From NCBI RefSeq assembly GCF_002836775.1, contig NZ_PJAQ01000066.1:310001-374000 (forward strand): a stretch of 64,000 bases of DNA, given 5' to 3'. Source of the stretch: Colwellia sp. 12G3. GTDB lineage: Bacteria > Pseudomonadota > Gammaproteobacteria > Enterobacterales > Alteromonadaceae. Below, piece by piece: positions 58,722-64,000 of this stretch; position 1 is the first letter of the stretch, and each line of letters begins with the position of its first letter. Made by a program: the position numbers and the translations under genes. The notes under the pieces are model-generated. The model saw only the letters and a program-made list of their open reading frames with translations, made no database searches and had not been told where the DNA came from.

Positions 58722-61700
58722 TTAAACTGACGTCATTTGTTTAATTAAGCGCTTTAAAGCTAGCGATTTAACCGGCTTTCTTAAGAACATAAAGTTTGCA
58801 TCACTGGTATGTTGTCTCACTTGCTCTGATGGATCGGCAGAGCAAATAACACAAGGGCTTTGCCAGTGTTGACTTACTAATATACGCTTCACCAGATCAA
58901 CACCGTTAGCTTCATTATCTAAATGATAATCACCCACAATAAAATGAGGCTGCACAGGCATCGCTTTAATCGCAATATCGACAGTCTCATGATCTTTAGC
59001 AGTATAAACATTACAACCCCATTCAGTGAGTTGTGATGATATTGCCGTTAACATCAGTGCATCATTATCTATAACTAATACGGTCATGTTGGCAAAAGTC
59101 TTTTTAACTGGGCTGTCGTTTATTACACTGGTTCTCTTATCATTCAGTATTGCTTTTTCACTTGGGAAGTTAACTGTGCTCTGCTCAACCCTCGGTACTT
59201 CAATCATGAAACCCGTGCCTTTACCCAAGGTCGATTTTAAAGAGATTTTCAAATTGAGTAAGGAGGCCATACGATCAGCAATAGCTAAGCCAAGTCCTAA
59301 GCCAGGGATCTCACGGTTTTGATCTAAGCGTTCGAATTCTCTAAATATAGTTTGCTGCTTATCGGTGGCGATACCAGGACCATTATCCCAAACTTCAATG
59401 CGAACAGCGTTTTTTGTGTGGCGCACACCAAGTAATATCTTATTAACAATATGGGCTTTATCGCCTTCTTTATCACGACAGTAATATACAGCATTAGATA
59501 AAAAATTTTGAATTATTCGACGTAACATACGTTTATCAGAATTGACCCAAACAGAGCTAGCTGAGTAGCTAAAGTTAATGTCATCTTCCTGTGCAAGTAC
59601 AGTGAATTCATTTTTTAGCGGTATTAACAATGTCTCTAAAGCAAAGTGATTTTGTTCAACGTTTTCAGAACTATTATCGAGACGTGATATTTCTACCAGA
59701 TCTGAGAGTAATGCTTCAACCACATTAAGAGAATCATCAATATTACTGGCTAAGTTAACAAGCTCTTCAGTGACAACTTTCTTTTTAAGCATGGATGTAA
59801 AGAGTGATAAGGCATTGAAAGGTTGCATTAAATCATGACTAGCAGCAGCTAAAAATCTTGTTTTACTACTGTTGGCAGCTTCTGCCTCCGCTTTAGCCAA
59901 CCGTAGCTCTTGAGTTCTTTCTTCTACGCGTTTCTCTAAACTCTCATTAGCTTTTTGCAATGCCTTCTCTGACTCTATGTGAGCGGTAATATCAGAAAAG
60001 GTACTAACGAAACCACCGCCTGGCATTGACTGGCCCCTAATTTCTAATACGATACCATTGGGCATAGTACGTTGAAAGTAGTGATTATGGCCCATGCGCA
60101 TATGTTCAATACGCCTAGTAATTAAATCTTCATTTTCTGCGTTAGTATTGGCAGGGGTAATTATGCCTTTGGCGATATTATAGCGTAATAATTCTTCAAT
60201 TGGTTTTCCTGCCGTTACAAAACCTACTGGATAATCAAGTAGTTGAATGTAACGTTGGTTCCATGCTACTAAACGCATATCGGCATCGATGACACTAATA
60301 CCTTGTTCAATATTCTCTACCCCAGATTGTAATAACTCGCGATTAAAGCGAAACATTTGGTTGGCTTCATCAACAATACTAACAACATCTTCTAACGGCA
60401 TCTTTTGTGAGGTAGAGGCTGCCTTCATAACCATACGTGTTGAAGCAGAGCCTAGTACGCCAGAAAGCTGTAAGCGTGTATACTCAATGACTTTTTGATT
60501 TTTACTATCGTTATTCAAATCACTTTTTGAAAAAATAATGAGTGCTTCAGCGGCATCTTTATCAATAAAACGTACTAATAAACTGTATAAATCATTGAGG
60601 GATAAGTGACGCTCAAACTGATTTTGGCTTTTATTAACAAAATACTCTGTTTGTAATTTTTCGCCAACACTACGCTGACCGATTAAAGAAACGATAACGT
60701 AACAGATAACATTAAACAGCAAACTGTAAAAAACGCCATGGCTAGTACTATCTAAAAAATCAATACCAAATAGCGCGGTAGGCTTTAACCAAGCGATATG
60801 CCATAAGCCAGTTTCAAACCAGTGACTACTTGGCATTAATGCTGGTAATAAAAGAGTATAGAGCCAGACAATACTCCCTACAATTAGACCAGTTAATGCT
60901 GCTTTGGCATTGGCTCTACGCCAATACAAAGCACCGATTGTGGCTGGCGCAAATTGAGATAGTAAGACAAACGATAATAAACCTATGGTAGCCAGTTGAT
61001 TTTGTTGAGCAATAATACGTTCAAAGATGAATGCTAATAGTAAAATAATAGCGATAGAGCCACGGCGTAAATTGAGTAATAAACCCGATAATTGCTGGTT
61101 TTTTTTGGTATTAAATAAACGGAATTTTAATACCAGTGGTGTTAATACTTCGGTAGAGATCATAGTACTAAGTACAATAGCTGCGACTATAACCATACTC
61201 GTTGCAGCGGCTAAACCGCCAATATAAACTGTGATACCAAGCCAAGCTTGCTGATAGAAAAGTGGCAGGGTTAATACATAAGTATCGGCATCAACACTAC
61301 CACCCGGAAAAGTTAATTGCCCTGCAATGGCGATGGGGAGAATAAAAACATTAATAAGTAAGAGATACAAAGGAAATAGCCAACGGGCTGTTTTTAATTC
61401 TTCTTGATGGTGATTTTCAATCATCATCATATGAAACTGCTGTGGCAAAATGAATATGGTGATAGCCCCTAACGCAGCCTGCGCTATCGCTAAGTAAACT
61501 GAATGAGTGCCAGTAGTTGAATTGATATTTTCGCGCTGACTAATTAAGTCGGTAAAACCATCAAAAACAAAGAAAGTGGCAAAAATACCAACTGCGGTTA
61601 AAGCGAACAATTTAATAATTGAGCTAAAAGCGATTGCCAGTACCAAACCTTGGTTTTGCTTGTTGGCGGCTATTTGGCGAGTACCAAATAAAATACTGAA

Positions 61701-62207
61701 GCAGATGAGTACGATAGTCACTACAAAAGCAGTGCTGATGCCCGACTGATAAGTACCTGTTAATAAATCAAAACTGGTACTGATTGCTCTGAGTTGCAAG
61801 GCGATATAAGGAATAGTGCCCATGAGTGCGACGATGGCAACCAATGCCGCAACTTTAGGCGAACGATCGTAGCGAAAGGCAATAAAGTCAGCAATAGACG
61901 TTAAGTTTTGCTGTTTAACAATGAGCAAAATTTTATGCAACATTGGCCAAGCCAATACTAAGCAAAGAATAGAACCAATATAAATAGGCGCAAGCCAAGC
62001 ACCTGTTGTGGCTGCTTGTCCTACTGTGCCGTAAAATGCCCAAGACGTACAGCTAACACCAAGCGATAAACTATAAACCCAAGGTTTGCAGCTCCAGTTT
62101 TCAGGTGCTTGATTCTGACCCCAATGGGCAACTACAAAAAGAAGCGCTAAATAGGCAATAGAAAGTACGGTAATAAGCCAAGTATCAAGTGATAGCCAAA
62201 CTAACAA
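58722..62207 (-). CDS. Hybrid sensor kinase with Na+/solute symporter domain, CrbS-like
   Basis: 1161 residues. The N-terminal ~500 residues are an SSS-family symporter-like domain with 12-13 helices (W-S-C-K-P-W-V-Y-S-L-S-L-G-V-S-C-T-S-W-A-F-Y-G). A STAC-type linker, a PAS domain (about 620-740), a coiled coil, and a HisKA domain with His791 (LAAASHDLMQPFNAL) follow; the ATP domain has NFLSNAVYYC, DNGPGI and GLGLGLAI. A C-terminal receiver has Asp1093 in VGDYHLD. All phosphorelay residues are present. The symporter half is thought to sense or carry short-chain acids in relatives. Confidence 0.92.
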   Translation of the reverse strand: MLVWLSLDTWLITVLSIAYLALLFVVAHWGQNQAPENWSCKPWVYSLSLGVSCTSWAFYGTVGQAATTGAWLAPIYIGSILCLVLAWPMLHKILLIVKQQNLTSIADFIAFRYDRSPKVAALVAIVALMGTIPYIALQLRAISTSFDLLTGTYQSGISTAFVVTIVLICFSILFGTRQIAANKQNQGLVLAIAFSSIIKLFALTAVGIFATFFVFDGFTDLISQRENINSTTGTHSVYLAIAQAALGAITIFILPQQFHMMMIENHHQEELKTARWLFPLYLLLINVFILPIAIAGQLTFPGGSVDADTYVLTLPLFYQQAWLGITVYIGGLAAATSMVIVAAIVLSTMISTEVLTPLVLKFRLFNTKKNQQLSGLLLNLRRGSIAIILLLAFIFERIIAQQNQLATIGLLSFVLLSQFAPATIGALYWRRANAKAALTGLIVGSIVWLYTLLLPALMPSSHWFETGLWHIAWLKPTALFGIDFLDSTSHGVFYSLLFNVICYVIVSLIGQRSVGEKLQTEYFVNKSQNQFERHLSLNDLYSLLVRFIDKDAAEALIIFSKSDLNNDSKNQKVIEYTRLQLSGVLGSASTRMVMKAASTSQKMPLEDVVSIVDEANQMFRFNRELLQSGVENIEQGISVIDADMRLVAWNQRYIQLLDYPVGFVTAGKPIEELLRYNIAKGIITPANTNAENEDLITRRIEHMRMGHNHYFQRTMPNGIVLEIRGQSMPGGGFVSTFSDITAHIESEKALQKANESLEKRVEERTQELRLAKAEAEAANSSKTRFLAAASHDLMQPFNALSLFTSMLKKKVVTEELVNLASNIDDSLNVVEALLSDLVEISRLDNSSENVEQNHFALETLLIPLKNEFTVLAQEDDINFSYSASSVWVNSDKRMLRRIIQNFLSNAVYYCRDKEGDKAHIVNKILLGVRHTKNAVRIEVWDNGPGIATDKQQTIFREFERLDQNREIPGLGLGLAIADRMASLLNLKISLKSTLGKGTGFMIEVPRVEQSTVNFPSEKAILNDKRTSVINDSPVKKTFANMTVLVIDNDALMLTAISSQLTEWGCNVYTAKDHETVDIAIKAMPVQPHFIVGDYHLDNEANGVDLVKRILVSQHWQSPCVICSADPSEQVRQHTSDANFMFLRKPVKSLALKRLIKQMTSV

Positions 62208-62391
62208 AAGCTGTCCTTTATATTTTAAGTCGTGATAAAAGTAACTGGTTTTTAATGTTATAGGGATATAACACTACAGTCAGCATATCATGCTCTATTG
62301 AGTGAGGTAGTGAACTAAGGTAGTAGTTATTTGCTGACAATCATACGTTAACCTAACACTATACATTTCCTTTGTTCAGAAACTATCATAT

Positions 62392-63642
62392 ATGAAAATC
62401 ACTAACAAATACCTAGTTGAAGCCATTGTTTTTATTAGCTATGTATTATTTGCAATGGCTTGGGTAGGTGGTACTGCAAGTATGGGGCAAATCATGTCTG
62501 TCATGCACGTAGATAGCTTAGCCTCCGCCAGCTTTATTAGTGGAGCGGTAACTTTGGCTAAAATTGTTGGTACTTTCGGGGCGGCTTGGATAGCAATAAA
62601 ATTTGGTATTAAGTACGCTTTTTTTATTGCCAGTTTATTTATCGCTATTGGTTTATTAACCCCGTTAGCACCAAATTATGAATTATTGTTACTGAGCCGA
62701 TTTTTGATGGGCTTAGGTGGCGCTTTTATGATTGTCTATTTTAACCCGATTGTTATGCATTGGTTTTCCCCTGAGGAGCGGCCAGTCATTAACGGCCTTA
62801 ATGCAGTTGCTTTTAATATTGGCACTGGTGTTGTGTTATGGAAAATGGCAGCAATTAATCAATTTACGGGTGATTGGAAGATTAGCTTAATTACCTTTTC
62901 TATCGCCAGTTTATTGTTCAGCTTTGTTTGGTTATTAGTAAAATTTGAACCTGAAAATGCCGATATAAACAAAGGTGATGAAGCTATTGAGCATTATAGT
63001 TATATGGATGGCCTTAAAGACAAGTTTAATTGGGCCTATGGTTTAACATATTCAGGTTTATTAGCCTTTTATATTTGCCTATTTACCTTCTACCCCAAAG
63101 CGGGCATTAGTCAAAGTAAATGGGTGATTGGTTTTGGTATTGTCGGTACACTCGCAGGCATTATTTACAGTAAAAAAATGCCGCTACGTTTGCCTGTAAT
63201 TCGATGGTCTGGCGCTGTGATGGTGATCACTATTATAGGGCTGTCTTTTAGTTCGAGTGAGTGGCTACAAGCCTTATCAGCTATTGTGTTGGGTTTCTTT
63301 ATCTTCTTCCCAGTCACTGCTCTAGTGTCTATTCCTCATGAATTACCCAAGATGACAAGCCAGCGTATTACCGTGGTGTTTAGCCTTTTTTATTCTATTA
63401 GTTACTTGCTCTCTACAATTGTTTTATGGTTATTTGGCAAGTTGGTTGATGTAAACCAAGGTGATTACACCGCGTCATTTATTCTAATTTCCCTTGTAAG
63501 TTGTACCTTTTTTATTGGCAGTTTCTTTTTACCTGAAACAGGGAGGAAAAAAGCAGTCACCGCTGACGATAATAATGAAATCCAACGTGCTGGCACCCAT
63601 GACAAAGTTAAACTAAATGAGGAAAAATTATGCGCGGAATAA
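62392..63642 (+). CDS. MFS transporter
   Basis: 416 residues with 12 predicted helices and no long N- or C-terminal domain; FLMGLGGAFMIVYFNPIVMHWFSPEERPVINGLNAVAFNIG resembles the helix-4/5 element of cyanate/nitrite-type (CynX/NarK-like) facilitators. Substrate unknown. It ends in a Lys/Asp-rich tail. The stop overlaps the following hydrolase start by 13 bp, so the two are translationally coupled and the substrate is probably an ester or acid that the hydrolase handles. Divergent from the CrbS-like gene. Confidence 0.88.
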   Translation: MKITNKYLVEAIVFISYVLFAMAWVGGTASMGQIMSVMHVDSLASASFISGAVTLAKIVGTFGAAWIAIKFGIKYAFFIASLFIAIGLLTPLAPNYELLLLSRFLMGLGGAFMIVYFNPIVMHWFSPEERPVINGLNAVAFNIGTGVVLWKMAAINQFTGDWKISLITFSIASLLFSFVWLLVKFEPENADINKGDEAIEHYSYMDGLKDKFNWAYGLTYSGLLAFYICLFTFYPKAGISQSKWVIGFGIVGTLAGIIYSKKMPLRLPVIRWSGAVMVITIIGLSFSSSEWLQALSAIVLGFFIFFPVTALVSIPHELPKMTSQRITVVFSLFYSISYLLSTIVLWLFGKLVDVNQGDYTASFILISLVSCTFFIGSFFLPETGRKKAVTADDNNEIQRAGTHDKVKLNEEKLCAE

Positions 63643-64000
63643 TATCTCCTAAATTAGCACCTTTTCTTGACCAAGCTAATAATGCGATAGCCGAAGCTAA
63701 AGCAACAGGGCTGGGGTTTAGTAGTGAAGTGATTAGGCAGGGCCTAGATAACTTGGCTCCATTGATTGGCTCTGGGCCGAATGTGGATATAGTTAAGAAC
63801 AGCTACTTAGCTACTCCTAGTCATAATATCCCAGTACGTATATATAACCCGGCTTCTAATGATGTTTTACCTGTGTTACTACACTTTCATGGTGGCGGCC
63901 ATATGTGTGGCAGCCTTGAGTTATATGACCCTATAAGTAGAAAACTGGCGCTGGCAGCTCAAGCTATTGTCATTTGTGTCGATTATCGTTTAGCTCCTGA
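63630..64000 (+). CDS. HSL-family alpha/beta hydrolase, N-terminal part (runs off the window)
   Basis: From the ATG at 63630 behind GAGGAAAAATT the frame begins MRGIISPKLAPFLDQANNAI and is open to the end. It contains LLHFHGGGHMCGSLELYD, the HGGG oxyanion motif of the hormone-sensitive lipase family, then VICVDYRLAPE. About 123 residues are visible; the GxSxG nucleophile lies beyond 64000. Overlaps the MFS gene by 13 bp. Confidence 0.9.
   Translation, partial: MRGIISPKLAPFLDQANNAIAEAKATGLGFSSEVIRQGLDNLAPLIGSGPNVDIVKNSYLATPSHNIPVRIYNPASNDVLPVLLHFHGGGHMCGSLELYDPISRKLALAAQAIVICVDYRLAP

Overview
This 64 kb window reads as chromosomal DNA of a marine, probably cold-adapted gammaproteobacterium of the Alteromonadales, most likely Colwellia or a close relative. 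The basis is the AT-rich composition, the gene families (a CrbS/CrbR-like acetate-switch pair, a YajR-type exporter, a GreA/B-like factor, an aroQ-accB-accC operon, fxsA-groES-groEL) and short interspersed repeats ending in ATACCAA...TTGGTAT. This assignment is an inference from the sequence; no database was searched. No tRNA, rRNA, CRISPR array, intact transposase or prophage was seen.

Layout. 1-6.4 kb: histidine utilisation. A divergent LysR gene (cut by the window edge) faces hutHU; hutC faces hutI across a spacer with a perfect operator-like palindrome. 6.6-13.7 kb: a glycerophosphodiesterase, rluF, a large orphan tubulin/FtsZ-like GTPase, prpE and a GNAT acetyltransferase. 13.8-23 kb: uvrA with a perfect LexA box, divergent yajR, dodecin, a Gre-like factor, a MITE-like repeat, fadH with a FadR-like operator, and pssA. 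23-30.4 kb: an Omp85-type barrel, a secreted amidohydrolase, a thioesterase, ssb with an expanded linker, a response-regulator gene relic, a second MITE-like repeat, a DUF4382 lipoprotein and a small hypothetical gene. 30.8-38.4 kb: an RND efflux operon (adaptor, tiny membrane ORF, two pumps). 38.5-41.2 kb: a 54-residue cysteine-rich protein and aroQ-accB-accC. 41.5-45.7 kb: a three-gene unit of periplasmic phosphate-binding-like protein, outer-membrane barrel and GGDEF/EAL sensor; its first gene appears to start at AUU. 45.8-50.8 kb: dsbD-cutA, fxsA, groES-groEL. 50.9-51.9 kb: a ParDE-type toxin-antitoxin pair between 82-bp direct repeats, the second of which runs into a copy of the groL 3' end. 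52.3-64 kb: a SulP transporter, a PHB-depolymerase-like esterase, a TonB receptor, the CrbR/CrbS-like pair, an MFS transporter and the start of an HSL-type hydrolase.

Working together. hutH, hutU and hutI carry out three consecutive steps from histidine to formiminoglutamate; the last enzyme is not here. prpE, fadH, the thioesterase and crbRS all point to growth on fatty and short-chain acids, and the visible operators suggest FadR control of fadH and a GntR-like palindrome at prpE. The most unusual items are the tubulin-like orphan, the AUU-initiated periplasmic protein with its porin and c-di-GMP partner genes, the RND micro-ORF, and the repeat-bounded ParDE island behind groL.
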